Made by a program: the position numbers and the translations under genes
Origin: Microscillaceae bacterium
GTDB taxonomy: Bacteria > Bacteroidota > Bacteroidia > Cytophagales > Microscillaceae
NCBI GenBank assembly: GCA_011390205.1
Contig: JAABSX010000013.1
Coordinates: 23,203 to 87,202 of the forward strand
Direction of reading: 5' to 3'
DNA: 64,000 nucleotides
Shown: one piece after another, positions 9,150 to 17,916 of the stretch
How the letters are laid out: every line of letters starts with the position of its first letter
Position numbering within the stretch: position 1 is the first letter of the stretch
The notes under the pieces: model-generated
Told to the model about the DNA's origin: nothing
Database searches by the model: none
The model's input: the letters and a program-made list of their open reading frames with translations, nothing else

Positions 9150-9761
9150 ATGCCCAGCAAACACCCTTAAGCATTGCGGATGATGTATGATATCAGGCAA
9201 CACAAACCTGTGTGTTTTTTAGAGCTTTCTGCTTGGTTTTTCTTAAAATGCACCTCATCCAAAAAATACTTTTGAAGCCATTCAGTTAAAAAATATCTTT
9301 CATCTTCTCTTTGGTGCAAGTTAAATTTCCCTTTTTAGACCCCTCACCCCTTCCCTCTCCTCAAAAGAGGGCATAAGGAAGTCAATTTGACTTGCACTCT
9401 TCTCTTTTATACCCTTTCCTACTTTTTATAAGACCCTATTTTTATTCTTTTTAAATAAGCTTACTCCAATACTTTATTCTAAGTTATACCTCTTATACAA
9501 GCTAAAAAGAATGCTTATAACTTTATTGCAAACATTTTATAATTTTATGGTTATAAGATAGCATTATGAAGCAAGAAATGTCAATTTAAAATTTAAAAAT
9601 TTAAAAAAAATAAAAAACAGCCTATTTTTTTAACCTTTTTTTACTTAAAAAGTAGATTATTATTATAATTAAGTGTTTTTTAGTACCTATAAATACTTAT
9701 TTATGTAATTTTTAACAAAAACAGGTTCAATTTTAAACTACCATTTAATTTTAAATTCATT
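9150..9761. other. Long intergenic region with a dispersed repeat and a very AT-rich stretch
   Basis: 612 bases without a convincing gene. The first half holds the 84-bp repeat copy at 9314-9397. From about 9540 to 9760 the sequence is strongly AT-rich with several A and T runs, as expected for the upstream region of the barrel gene at 9762. I see no TAnnTTTG box at a sensible distance. Confidence 0.6.
9314..9397. repeat. Dispersed 84-bp repeat, copy A (MITE-like, terminal inverted repeats)
   Basis: The ends are imperfect inverted repeats of 14 bases (GTGCAAGTTAAATT at 9314-9327 and AATTTGACTTGCAC at 9384-9397, 13 of 14 paired). An inner hairpin is formed by CCCTCT (9353-9358) and AGAGGG (9366-9371). 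The 75 bases from 9323 to 9397 match copy B (54068-54142) at 70 positions without gaps. No coding capacity. Confidence 0.85.
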
Positions 9762-10529
9762 ATGAAAAAAACATTTATTACAATCTCCAAACTGTTCTTA
9801 TCTCTGATGATGTGTTTTGTCTTGACAAGTCAAGAAACTGCTTTTGCTCAAGAGGAAGAAAGCAAGTTCAGCATGAACGTAACCCTAAACTCTGACATCT
9901 TCTTTGGTTTTTATCCTTTTGTGGCTGGGTCTTATGCCATTAGCGACAAAGTGGACTTCACATTCTACGGTGTCTTATGGTCTGGTGGCACAGGGGGTGC
10001 TTCAGAAGGATGGGGCAACTGGACGGAGTTCGGTGCGGGTGTAAACTTTAAGGTTACTGAAAGTTTCAACATCAACCCTCAGATAGGTCTGCTCAATGGT
10101 TCACTTACTTCGGGGGGCACTGGCAGTGGTGTGCCTGTGCTAGGTGAAGGCTGGGTACCTAATATCACGATGGGGCTAAACAATGACTTTATACAAGGGG
10201 AGTTTTATTTAGGCTATTATATGGGCATAGACCATGGGCAAGGCTTCACCAATGAATTTTTGCACTATTGGTTGAATGCAGGCTATAAGATTGCACCTTT
10301 CTTCTCGGCTGGTTTGCACTTTGAGCAACTTGATTTTAGTGGAGGCAAAAACAATGAAGGCAATGGATATGCTATCTATCAAGCACTAGGGCCTTATGTG
10401 CAGTTTTCAGACCCTGGTGGAAGTGGTTTTGCACGCTTTTCTTCTGGCGTAGATTTACGTCCAGAAATAAGCACAGCTAGATTTGAACAGCCTACTTTCT
10501 ACAAGCTGACTGTTGGTTTTGGTTTCTAA
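9762..10529 (+). CDS. Predicted outer-membrane beta-barrel protein, unknown function
   Basis: 255 residues. A signal peptide of about 29 residues ends in AFAQ. The mature part is a series of short alternating amphipathic strands rich in glycine and aromatic residues (for example FTFYGVLWSG, EFYLGYYMGI, SAGLHFEQLDF) and ends in KLTVGFGF, with the C-terminal phenylalanine that is usual for outer-membrane barrels. It is about the size of an 8 to 12-strand barrel. Similar stand-alone secreted barrels are frequent in Bacteroidota with no known role. It has its own long upstream region and is closed by the palindromic terminator at 10636-10667, so it is probably monocistronic. Confidence 0.8.
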   Translation: MKKTFITISKLFLSLMMCFVLTSQETAFAQEEESKFSMNVTLNSDIFFGFYPFVAGSYAISDKVDFTFYGVLWSGGTGGASEGWGNWTEFGAGVNFKVTESFNINPQIGLLNGSLTSGGTGSGVPVLGEGWVPNITMGLNNDFIQGEFYLGYYMGIDHGQGFTNEFLHYWLNAGYKIAPFFSAGLHFEQLDFSGGKNNEGNGYAIYQALGPYVQFSDPGGSGFARFSSGVDLRPEISTARFEQPTFYKLTVGFGF

Positions 10530-10635
10530 GATTTGATAATTTTTGTGGGGCAAGGTTGTGGATTGTTTCGGAAGATATACTAGGCAGAATACAGCCCGAC
10601 ACCTCAGGCACAAAATTATCAGGTAAGCAAAATAA

Positions 10636-10667
10636 AAAAGGCTTCGCTCATATGAGCGAAGCCTTTT
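10636..10667. terminator. Perfect 32-bp palindromic terminator, bidirectional
   Basis: AAAAGGCTTCGCTCAT and its exact reverse complement stand back to back (10636-10667), with further A and T residues outside. It ends the barrel gene on the plus strand and the rny-side transcript (including the candidate small RNA) on the minus strand. Confidence 0.9.
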
Positions 10668-10748
10668 CTGTGGAAATACTGCTATGCGGTGTGCCAAGTT
10701 GGTGCTCAGTGATGTCTCTTGGCACAATGATTTAGCAGATGATACTAA
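10636..10748 (-). ncRNA. Candidate structured small RNA downstream of rny
   Basis: Read on the minus strand, the region between the rny stop and the terminator has three ordered features. A TATCTTTG box (10753-10760) fits the Bacteroidota -7 element. Next comes a nested stem: outer CTGCTA/TAGCAG (10738-10733 with 10684-10679) and inner TGTGCCAAG/CTTGGCACA (10726-10718 with 10698-10690), separated by near-equal internal loops. Last comes the 16-bp terminator stem. The expected transcript is about 110 bases. I see no good -33 box, so it could instead be released from the rny 3' end. No open frame of note lies inside. I do not recognise it as a known RNA family. Confidence 0.5.
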
Positions 10749-10752
10749 TTTG

Positions 10753-10760
10753 CAAAGATA
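10753..10760 (-). promoter_or_regulatory. Putative -7 element (TATCTTTG) for the small RNA behind rny
   Basis: TATCTTTG on the minus strand fits TAnnTTTG and lies 28 bases after the rny stop codon. The position where a TTTG -33 box is expected does not match, so the call is weak on its own; its support comes from the structured RNA directly downstream. Confidence 0.4.
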
Positions 10761-10787
10761 TTACTTATAAGTGCTGCTATCATTTGC

Positions 10788-12392
10788 TTACTTAGCATAA
10801 CTAACGGCACGTTTTTCACGAATCACCGTTACTTTAATCTGGCCTGGATACTGCATATCTCTTTCTATTTTTTGAGAAATATCAAAAGAAATTTGTCCTG
10901 CATCTTCATCCGTAACCACATCAGAATCTACGATGACTCTTAGCTCACGCCCTGCCTGAATGGCATAACATTTATTGACTCCATCAAAAGAAAGGGCCAA
11001 CTCTTCTAAATCTTTGAGCCTTTTGATATAAGATTCCATCACTTCACGGCGGGCTCCAGGTCTAGAGCCTGAGATGGCATCACAAGCTTGCACAAGTGGA
11101 GAGATGATGGAAGTCATTTCTATTTCATCGTGGTGTGCACCGATGGCATTGCAAATATCTGGATGTTCCTTGTATTTTTTGGCAAGTTCCATTCCTAAGA
11201 TGGCGTGTGGCAGCTCACTTTCAGAAGGATATACCTTGCCTATATCGTGTAACAACCCTGCTCTTTTTGCCATTTTTGCATTCAGCCCTAGTTCGGCTGC
11301 CATGGTAGCACACAGCTTGGCTACTTCTCGGGAGTGTTGTAGTAAGTTTTGTCCATAAGAAGAACGGAAACGCATACGGCCTACCATTTTAATCAGCTCG
11401 GGGTGTAGCCCATGTATGCCAAGGTCTATGACAGTACGCTCACCAAGTTCGTTGATTTCATCTTCAATGGTTTTAGAGGTTTTGGCTACTACCTCCTCTA
11501 TGCGAGCAGGGTGGATACGCCCATCAGCCACGAGGCGGTGCAGTGATAAGCGGGCTACTTCACGGCGGACGGGGTCAAATCCAGAGATAATAATTGCTTC
11601 TGGGGTATCATCTACGATGATTTCTACGCCTGTGGCAGCCTCTAAGGCTCGGATATTTCTTCCTTCTCTTCCTATGATTTTGCCCTTGATGTCATCACTT
11701 TCTATGTGAAAGATAGAGACGCAGTTTTCTATGGCGTGTTCAGTGGCGGTGCGTTGTATAGACTCAATGACTACCTTTTTGGCAGCTTTGGAGGCTGAGA
11801 GTTTGGCTTCTTCTATGATGTCTTTGATGTATGAAGAGGCTTTGGTTTGTGCTTCTTCTTTGAGTGCTTCTATGAGTTGATTGCGAGCTTCTTCGGCAGT
11901 GAGATTGGCTATTTTTTCGAGTTGGGCTACTTGCGAAAGGCGCATTTTTTCGGCTTCTTCTCTTTTTTTAGCGATGATTTCACTTTGCTCAAGCAGGCTA
12001 TCTTTGATAGTGGTAAGCTCTGTATCTCTTCTTTTGTTTTGTTCTATGAGTTTGCTAAGGTTTTGTTCTCTTTGTTTGAGTTTGTTTTCATTGTTTAGCA
12101 AGATATTTTTTTTGCGGTTAGATTCTTCCTCAAAGTCATTTTTCATTTTGAGGAATTTTTCTTTAGCCTCGAGCACTTTATTTTTTTTGTTGCTTTCTGC
12201 TTCCTGAATAATTTTCTCTGCTTTTAGGTTGGCTTCTTGAATAAGGAGTGCTGCCTTTTCTTGGCTTTCGGTTTCTTGTTTGCCTAGTTGCTCTTTGAGC
12301 TTGTCTAGCTGCCCTGCCATCATAGTTTTGTTGATGAAAAAGCCCACAGCACCTCCTATGAGTGCTACGACTATATATATAATTGCTTCCAT
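10788..12392 (-). CDS. rny: Ribonuclease Y
   Basis: 534 residues. An N-terminal membrane helix covers residues 4-22. It is followed by a long charged coiled coil (about 25-200), a KH RNA-binding domain ([19 protein letters not shown], about 238-256) and an HD phosphohydrolase domain with HDIGK near residue 381. This is the complete order of RNase Y, the membrane-anchored endonuclease that starts mRNA decay. Length is normal. It lies at the end of the pheT - coiled-coil gene - zapA - rny series, an arrangement usual in Bacteroidota. A 183-base gap separates it from zapA, so it may have its own promoter as well. Confidence 0.97.
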   Translation of the reverse strand: MEAIIYIVVALIGGAVGFFINKTMMAGQLDKLKEQLGKQETESQEKAALLIQEANLKAEKIIQEAESNKKNKVLEAKEKFLKMKNDFEEESNRKKNILLNNENKLKQREQNLSKLIEQNKRRDTELTTIKDSLLEQSEIIAKKREEAEKMRLSQVAQLEKIANLTAEEARNQLIEALKEEAQTKASSYIKDIIEEAKLSASKAAKKVVIESIQRTATEHAIENCVSIFHIESDDIKGKIIGREGRNIRALEAATGVEIIVDDTPEAIIISGFDPVRREVARLSLHRLVADGRIHPARIEEVVAKTSKTIEDEINELGERTVIDLGIHGLHPELIKMVGRMRFRSSYGQNLLQHSREVAKLCATMAAELGLNAKMAKRAGLLHDIGKVYPSESELPHAILGMELAKKYKEHPDICNAIGAHHDEIEMTSIISPLVQACDAISGSRPGARREVMESYIKRLKDLEELALSFDGVNKCYAIQAGRELRVIVDSDVVTDEDAGQISFDISQKIERDMQYPGQIKVTVIREKRAVSYAK

Positions 12393-12404
12393 TGTTTTTA
12401 AAAA

Positions 12405-12560
12405 TTGTTTAGAGAGACCAGTATTTTATATTTAATCATTCGTAAAGTTTGGGCAAAAGCCCGCTACAAGATACTAAGCCCAGCGAAAAAGAAAATAAGA
12501 ATTGCCTTTTGGGGCAAGGGAGGATATTGAGAGAAATGAATTATATATCTACTGTATATA
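12405..12560 (-). ncRNA. Possible 6S-like or other structured RNA between zapA and rny
   Basis: The 183-base gap is long for this tight gene series. On the minus strand CAGTA (12554-12550) can pair with TACTG (12423-12419), followed inward by AT-rich pairing, closing an RNA of about 136 to 155 bases. Two inner hairpins are visible, TTGCC/GGCAA and GGGC/GCCC with a TTTT loop. The 6S RNA gene lies directly downstream of zapA in Proteobacteria (established knowledge); that the same holds here is inference. The central bubble of 6S is not clear to me, so confidence is low. Confidence 0.28.
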
Positions 12561-12575
12561 TATTGTATCTATTTT

Positions 12576-12869
12576 TCAAGCGATGCCTGTGGAGGCAATT
12601 TCATCAATTTGATTGATTTTGTCTTGAATTTTATAGAAAGATAAATGTGTTTCTTCTTTGAGGTCAAGTACTTCTACCATGGTGTCAAGGACAATCATGG
12701 CTAGGAGGTCTTGCCTGTCTTGCACTCCTAAATCACGCTGATACTGCCGCACTTTTTCATTGATGAGTTTTCCTGCTGCCCTGAGTTTACTTTCCACGCT
12801 AGGCTCTGTGACTAGCGAGTAGTCTCGCTCAGCGATTTTTATTTTAATGGAAAGTTTATTTTGTTGCAT
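12576..12869 (-). CDS. zapA: Cell division protein ZapA
   Basis: 97 residues. It starts with a beta strand-turn-strand (LSIKIKIAERDYSLV) followed by a helix with KLRAAGKLINEKV and a C-terminal helical part, the ZapA fold. ZapA binds and bundles FtsZ filaments at the division site. The size matches the family (about 95-110 residues). It starts 40 bases after the small coiled-coil gene and belongs to the pheT transcript. The start ATG follows the only in-frame option that keeps the first strand. Confidence 0.9.
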   Translation of the reverse strand: MQQNKLSIKIKIAERDYSLVTEPSVESKLRAAGKLINEKVRQYQRDLGVQDRQDLLAMIVLDTMVEVLDLKEETHLSFYKIQDKINQIDEIASTGIA

Positions 12870-12909
12870 ATGTGCATCAAGGGTTACATTGTTCTAAAAA
12901 AGTACAGTT

Positions 12910-13227
12910 TTAATCTTTTATTTCGTTATTTTTATGCTCCAAAAAAGCGATACACTTATCTATATTATCGACATATTGATCCAATTTCTTCTTCAATCCA
13001 GCCTTATCTTCGTTACCTTGGACTATTGAAGTAACAAGTTTATTAAAATTTTCTTGATTTTGAAAATTATCTATCGTTTCTTTTTGATTTTTAACAATTT
13101 CTCTCAAATTTATATTCTCATCTAAGGCAGTTTCTAACTGTTTTTGGAGGGAGTTTGTCTTCACCACCATTTGATACACTTTTTTTTCTAGCTGTGTAAG
13201 CTGCAAAAGCAGTTCTTCTGAGTTCAT
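12910..13227 (-). CDS. Small coiled-coil protein between pheT and zapA
   Basis: 105 residues, acidic and strongly helical. Leucines and isoleucines repeat in heptads over residues about 5-60 (LLLQLTQLEKKVYQMV, LETALDENINLREIV), and a shorter helix ends the protein. No enzyme motif and no signal peptide. Its constant place next to zapA in Bacteroidota suggests a cell-division coiled coil, perhaps a counterpart of ZapB, which also is a short coiled coil working with ZapA; that is inference from position and shape, not from similarity. It lies 49 bases after pheT and 40 before zapA. Confidence 0.8.
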   Translation of the reverse strand: MNSEELLLQLTQLEKKVYQMVVKTNSLQKQLETALDENINLREIVKNQKETIDNFQNQENFNKLVTSIVQGNEDKAGLKKKLDQYVDNIDKCIAFLEHKNNEIKD

Positions 13228-13276
13228 GCCTTGATTTTGACTTAGTGATTAGTTTTGAGTAATTATTAAGCGTCTT

Positions 13277-15709
13277 TTACTTTCGAATGACTGCCCCCAA
13301 ATCTTGCTCAAAAGCACTCATCAGTTTTTGCATTGTCTTGTCTATGACTTTGTCTGTGAGAGTTTGTTTTTTGTCTTCCAAGATAAAGCTCAGGGCATAG
13401 GCTTTTTTGTCTTTTCCTATGTTTTCTCCTTCATAGACATCAAAGATGTGCATGCTTTTGAGTATATTTTTTTCTTTTTGGGCAGCGAGTTTTTCTATTT
13501 CTTGAAAACTGACAGATTTATCAAGCACCAAAGACAAATCACGGCGAACCTCAGGGAATTTAGAAACATCTTCAAAAAGGATTTCACTTTTGTATTGTTT
13601 CAAGAGATATTCCCAATCTAGGTCAGCATAAAAGACATGCTGTTTGATGTCAAGTTTGTCCAGAAGCTGCGGGTTTATCTGGCCCAATGTCGCCACAGTT
13701 TTTTGCTTGTGTATGTATGCCACGCCATAGGCAAAGCTGCCTTTGTCGAGTATTTTAATTTCTATTTTGAGACAGTTCATTTTTTGGAATATGTGCTGCA
13801 CTCTAGTAGCTAAATCATTGAATACCAATGGTTTACTAGCTTCTTGCCAGCTTTCAGTAGATTGGTTGCCAGTCAAGAAAAGTGCGAGCCTCATTTCTTC
13901 TCCAAATTTTTCTATGCCTTTTTCATCGGAGCTTCGGTAATAAACCTTTCCAAATTCAAAAAACTTGAGGTCATTTTGTCGGCGGTTCAGGTTATGAGCA
14001 AGCACTTCTAAACCTGAGAACAGCAGGGTCTGCCGCATCACCCCTAAATCTTCACTGAGTTTGTTAAGGATTTCTACTTGGGTATTGGGCTGTATCTCTG
14101 GCAAAAGGGCTGCATATTCGGGCTTGGTGAGGGAGTTGTTATACATTTCATTGAAGCCGTTGCTCACCAAGAGTTGTGTAATTTGGTATTGGATTTTTCG
14201 GGCATCTTTGGCTGGAAACTCTGCCAGATAATCTGCCCCCAAATAAGCTTTGGTTTCTAGGTTGTCATAGCCATAGACTCTAGCGAGCTCCTCTATGATG
14301 TCAGCCTCTCGCTGCACATCTACTCGGTAAGGCGGCACAGACACCTTGAAACCTTCCTCATTCATTTCGGAGCAGGCAATTTCTAAGTTTTCCAAGGTTT
14401 GGTGTATAAATTCTTTGCCTAGTTCTTTGCCGATGAGTCGGTCTATGTTTCGGTATTTTACCCCAAACTCAAAGTGAGTAATCGGCTCAGGATAGATATC
14501 TATTATCTCCGAGGCTATCTCTCCACCTGCCAGCTCTTGGATGAGCAAAGCAGCTCTTTTGAGTACATAGACCGTATTGTTAGGGTCTATCCCTCGCTCA
14601 AATCTGAAGGAAGCATCTGTCTTGAGCCCATGAAACTGTGAAGTACGGCGGATGTAAGCAGGGTCAAAATAAGCACTTTCTAAGAAAATATTCTGAGTGC
14701 CTTCGCTTACGCCTGAGTGCAGCCCTCCGAATACTCCAGCGATGCACATGCCATTTTCTTCTCCATCACAAATCATCAAGTCAAGCGGGCTTAGTTTTCG
14801 CTTTACCTCGTCTAGGCTCACAAACTCACTGCCTTGGGGCAGGGTCTTCACGATTACTTTATTTCCTTTGATTTTGTCGGCATCAAAAGCGTGCAAGGGC
14901 TGCCCAAACTCGTGCAAGACATAGTTGGTGATGTCCACAATGTTATTGATGGGTCTGATACCGATGGCGTTGAGTCGGTTTTTGAGCCAAGCAGGCGAAT
15001 CTTGTACTTTGACCCCTTGTATGCTTACTCCTACATATCTTGGGCAGGCTTCTGTATTTTGGATGCTTACTTCTATGGGGAGGCTGTGCTTATTTACTTT
15101 AAAATTTTCTACTGAAGGGCGGCAAAGTGGCACATTGAGCAGTGCTTTTAAATCTCGGGCTACGCCCCAATGTGAGGCAGCATCTACACGGTTGGGCGTA
15201 AGCCCTATTTCTAGAGTCCAATCTTGGGCAGGCTGAAAATAAGCAGCAGCATCTGTGCCGTTGGGCAAGTCTGTATCTAAGACCATAATGCCAGCGTGAG
15301 ATGCCCCAAGCCCGATTTCGTCTTCGGCACATATCATTCCTTCGGAGGCTTCCCCTCTGATTTTGGCTTTTTTGATGATGAACGCCTCCCCTTCTAATGG
15401 GTAAAGTGTAGTGCCTACGGTGGCTACTACTACTTTCTGCCCTGCGGCTACATTGGGAGCGCCACACACGATGGGGCTGGGCGTGGCAGTGCCGATATCG
15501 ACAGTGGTTTTGCTGAGTTTGTCTGCATTGGGGTGTTTTTCACAGGTCAAGACCTCCCCTATCACCAGACCTTCTAAGCTGCCTTTGATTTGTTCGTATT
15601 TTTCTACTCCTTCTACTTCTAGTCCGAGTGCCGTAAGTTTTTGGGCGAGTTCTTCTACATTTTGAGGCAAAAGGATATATTCTTGTAGCCAGTTATAGGC
15701 GATTTTCAT
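13277..15709 (-). CDS. pheT: Phenylalanine--tRNA ligase beta subunit
   Basis: 810 residues, full length. In order: N-terminal segment MKIAYNWLQEYI, the tRNA-binding OB domain (about 44-150, with HPNADKLS), the B3/B4 domain with INNIVDITNYVLHEFGQPLHAFDADK near 255-280, the B5 domain, the pseudo-catalytic core with NSLTKPEYA and FEFGKVY, and the ferredoxin-fold anticodon-binding domain at the end (FPEVRRDLSLVLDK, about 710-810). It pairs with PheS, whose gene is not in the window. It heads the series with the coiled-coil gene, zapA and rny. Confidence 0.97.
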   Translation of the reverse strand: MKIAYNWLQEYILLPQNVEELAQKLTALGLEVEGVEKYEQIKGSLEGLVIGEVLTCEKHPNADKLSKTTVDIGTATPSPIVCGAPNVAAGQKVVVATVGTTLYPLEGEAFIIKKAKIRGEASEGMICAEDEIGLGASHAGIMVLDTDLPNGTDAAAYFQPAQDWTLEIGLTPNRVDAASHWGVARDLKALLNVPLCRPSVENFKVNKHSLPIEVSIQNTEACPRYVGVSIQGVKVQDSPAWLKNRLNAIGIRPINNIVDITNYVLHEFGQPLHAFDADKIKGNKVIVKTLPQGSEFVSLDEVKRKLSPLDLMICDGEENGMCIAGVFGGLHSGVSEGTQNIFLESAYFDPAYIRRTSQFHGLKTDASFRFERGIDPNNTVYVLKRAALLIQELAGGEIASEIIDIYPEPITHFEFGVKYRNIDRLIGKELGKEFIHQTLENLEIACSEMNEEGFKVSVPPYRVDVQREADIIEELARVYGYDNLETKAYLGADYLAEFPAKDARKIQYQITQLLVSNGFNEMYNNSLTKPEYAALLPEIQPNTQVEILNKLSEDLGVMRQTLLFSGLEVLAHNLNRRQNDLKFFEFGKVYYRSSDEKGIEKFGEEMRLALFLTGNQSTESWQEASKPLVFNDLATRVQHIFQKMNCLKIEIKILDKGSFAYGVAYIHKQKTVATLGQINPQLLDKLDIKQHVFYADLDWEYLLKQYKSEILFEDVSKFPEVRRDLSLVLDKSVSFQEIEKLAAQKEKNILKSMHIFDVYEGENIGKDKKAYALSFILEDKKQTLTDKVIDKTMQKLMSAFEQDLGAVIRK

Positions 15710-16261
15710 ATCAATCTTGTGTTTAGTTTGTCTAAAAAAGCATTTTCAGCTTTGTTTTATGATTTCACTTCAAAATTAATGAATGTAGCTGTAAAAAGGA
15801 ATTTTTAAGCAGAAATAAAGGAATGACGCATAGCAGATGCCTAGCTCACTAAACGAAGGATACATTCATAGTTATTTATTTTATAGAAAAACATCTATAT
15901 GGCTGAACTACGACAGCCTCTACTCTATTGAGAATCTTTAGAGCTACTTTTATGAACCTATACTTTCTTGACAAATTATTTTTAGTTATCTCGCCAAAAC
16001 CAACTTACTTGCTATGTTATAGGCAGGGATTGGATACCCAACTCGCAGATAGCTCCGGTTTACACGGCTAATTTTGGGTCATAGACCTTTATTGTAAGAA
16101 GTATAACTTTGAAATTTTACGCTTCCTGAAAGGTTTTTCAGTGCAACCTTGTTATCTCTTAACTATATTTCAAAGAACTTTTAACAATTAAAAATACGTA
16201 TATTTATACATATAAACAAATAATTTTCTATCTTTTTTATTAACTCATATTATACCATTCC
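15710..16261. other. Intergenic region between pheT and the 216-residue secreted protein gene
   Basis: No credible gene on either strand in these 552 bases. The part next to pheT must hold its promoter, but no TAnnTTTG box is clear. The stretch 16020-16130 is less AT-rich and looks like worn-down sequence; I cannot match it to any element. The region then turns very AT-rich (16160-16260). Confidence 0.5.
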
Positions 16262-16342
16262 TGAAATATTGTATGCCACTCTGTGAAGTAAGTCTGATAC
16301 TTTGTGAAAAAAACTGATGCCTCAGTGAAAATAAGCCCTGTC
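16262..16342. repeat. Four degenerate direct repeats in 21-22 bp phase
   Basis: TGAA cores stand at 16262, 16284, 16305 and 16326, that is 22, 21 and 21 bases apart. The last three units also share flanking bases (CTCTGTGAAGT, CTTTGTGAAAA, CTCAGTGAAAA). Two helix turns per unit puts all copies on one face of the DNA. They end 79 bases before the start of the gene at 16422, a sensible place for an activator. Confidence 0.5.
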
Positions 16343-16421
16343 TAAGACAATGAAATCAGTAATAGATACTGTGTAACAAACACACTGAAATTATATTTCT
16401 TAAATTAAAAAAACAAGGACA

Positions 16422-17072
16422 ATGAAAAAATTATTTGTATTAAGTCTATTCTTTTTTGCTTTTACTTATTTCTATCAAGCTCAAGCACGTGTGATTGTGC
16501 TTACCATCACTCAATGTGATAAAAATGGCTGTGATACTTTTCAGCACGCCTACTGGGCTGATGACTGTAGCCAAGCCATTGCTAGTGCAGGCAGAGCTTA
16601 TGGTGCACCCGAAGGTGGAAGTATCTCAATACAATGCCCAGGAATGGGAGTGCCCAATAACACAGGAGTAAACATCAACGAAACACCTATCACGATGTAT
16701 GTAATGGATGAAAAAGGAACGGGCAGCAAAGATGCCAATAACTTTTTCAGCATGGTAAAAGAGGCTACTGCCAAAAACGGCATAGAGATAAGCAGCAAAA
16801 CAGCCAAATATCACTACTTAGTGATTAACCAACTAGAAAGCAAGAAGCAAATGCGGATTATACAGTTTTCAGAAGATTCTAAACTAGAAGAGGTCAAAAA
16901 AACCCTCTCTACAATGGAAGCAAAAGGAATGAAAACCCCTATGATAATGAGCCTGCCTGCACCTATAAGAAGTGTGAATGCCAAGGCACTTAAGACACCC
17001 ATCGGTACTGTATCTACCAGTAGCTCTTATGTCGAATTACTCATTGATGGAGAACCCTTACATATGGAGTAA
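16422..17072 (+). CDS. Secreted protein of unknown function
   Basis: 216 residues. An N-terminal signal peptide of about 22 residues ends in QAQA. The mature part begins with a cysteine-containing region (ITQCDKNGC, ADDCSQAI, SIQCPG; four cysteines that could form two disulfides), has a central region that looks like an alpha/beta unit (KYHYLVINQLESKKQMRIIQF) and ends without a sorting tail. I do not recognise the family. The start has strong support from the signal peptide. The long upstream region with phased repeats suggests that this gene is regulated; a terminator follows 27 bases after the stop, so it is monocistronic. Confidence 0.8.
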   Translation: MKKLFVLSLFFFAFTYFYQAQARVIVLTITQCDKNGCDTFQHAYWADDCSQAIASAGRAYGAPEGGSISIQCPGMGVPNNTGVNINETPITMYVMDEKGTGSKDANNFFSMVKEATAKNGIEISSKTAKYHYLVINQLESKKQMRIIQFSEDSKLEEVKKTLSTMEAKGMKTPMIMSLPAPIRSVNAKALKTPIGTVSTSSSYVELLIDGEPLHME

Positions 17073-17098
17073 TCTAAAAATCCAATATCCATAAAACC

Positions 17099-17134
17099 AA
17101 AAAAACCACTTCCAAGAACGGAAAGTGGTTTTTT
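17099..17134. terminator. Rho-independent terminator, bidirectional
   Basis: An A-run plus CCACTTCC pairs with GGAAAGTGG plus a T-run (one-base bulge) around GGAAAG-side loop AAGAAC. It separates the secreted-protein gene from the converging marC-like gene. Confidence 0.85.
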
Positions 17135-17188
17135 AGTGCTCAAGCAGGGCTAGCTTGCATTTATTTTTTATCTAACATACTGATTCTC

Positions 17189-17803
17189 TTACTCCTGCTT
17201 GATTTGCTTGTATGCCTCTAACATTGCATAGATGTCTATGGCAATATTTGTCTTGAATAATTTTACGGCTATGGCCAGCAAAATCACTCCAAAAACTTTG
17301 CGCAGCACATCTGCACCCGCCTGCCCCAAGCGCCTCTCTATCCAGTGTGAGGTCTTAAGCACGATATATACAAACACTAAATTCACGATGATGCCTATCA
17401 AAATATTTAACTGACTAAACTCCGCCCTCAATGAGAGAATCGTCGTCATGGTGCCAGCCCCTGCTATGATAGGGAATGCCAAAGGCACAATAGAAGAAGA
17501 CTGTGGGTTTATGCCTGCATTATCTCTAAAAAAGTGAATCCCTAAGACCATCTCTAGCCCTAAGAAAAATATCACTAAAGCTCCTGCAATTGCAAAAGAA
17601 GGCACATCTAGCCCAAAAAGCTTAAGAATAGACTCACCCAAAAACAAGAAGGCAAGCATAATCACTCCTGCCACGATGGTGGCCTTCTCAGACTGGATGC
17701 GCCCTGCTTTTTTTCGTAAGTCAATCACTATAGGGATAGAACCCAGAATATCAATTACTGAAAATAACACCAGCGAAACCGACAATATCTCTTTCCAATT
17801 CAT
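17189..17803 (-). CDS. MarC family integral membrane protein
   Basis: 204 residues with six hydrophobic helices. Family features are LFSVIDILGSIPIVIDL near the N-terminus, GLEMVLGIHFFR in the middle and PLAFPIIAGAGTMTTILSL at about residues 107-125, the signature loop of the MarC/UPF0056 family. The function of MarC is unresolved; the earlier link with multiple antibiotic resistance in Escherichia coli was not borne out. It has its own promoter (17829-17861) and a terminator downstream, so it is a single-gene unit. Confidence 0.92.
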   Translation of the reverse strand: MNWKEILSVSLVLFSVIDILGSIPIVIDLRKKAGRIQSEKATIVAGVIMLAFLFLGESILKLFGLDVPSFAIAGALVIFFLGLEMVLGIHFFRDNAGINPQSSSIVPLAFPIIAGAGTMTTILSLRAEFSQLNILIGIIVNLVFVYIVLKTSHWIERRLGQAGADVLRKVFGVILLAIAVKLFKTNIAIDIYAMLEAYKQIKQE

Positions 17804-17828
17804 ACAAAATAGGTTTTAAATTTGGCTG

Positions 17829-17861
17829 CAAAGCTACAGATTATTTATATTTAAAACAAAA
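17829..17861 (-). promoter_or_regulatory. Bacteroidota-type promoter of the marC-like gene
   Basis: On the minus strand TTTTG (17861-17857), a 20-base spacer and TAGCTTTG (17836-17829) fit the TTTG / TAnnTTTG consensus of the Bacteroidota primary sigma factor. The start codon follows 25 bases later. Confidence 0.7.
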
Positions 17862-17916
17862 TATTATTTGGAATAAATTCAAGAGATTCGGAACAATTAA
17901 TATAAATATATTTATA

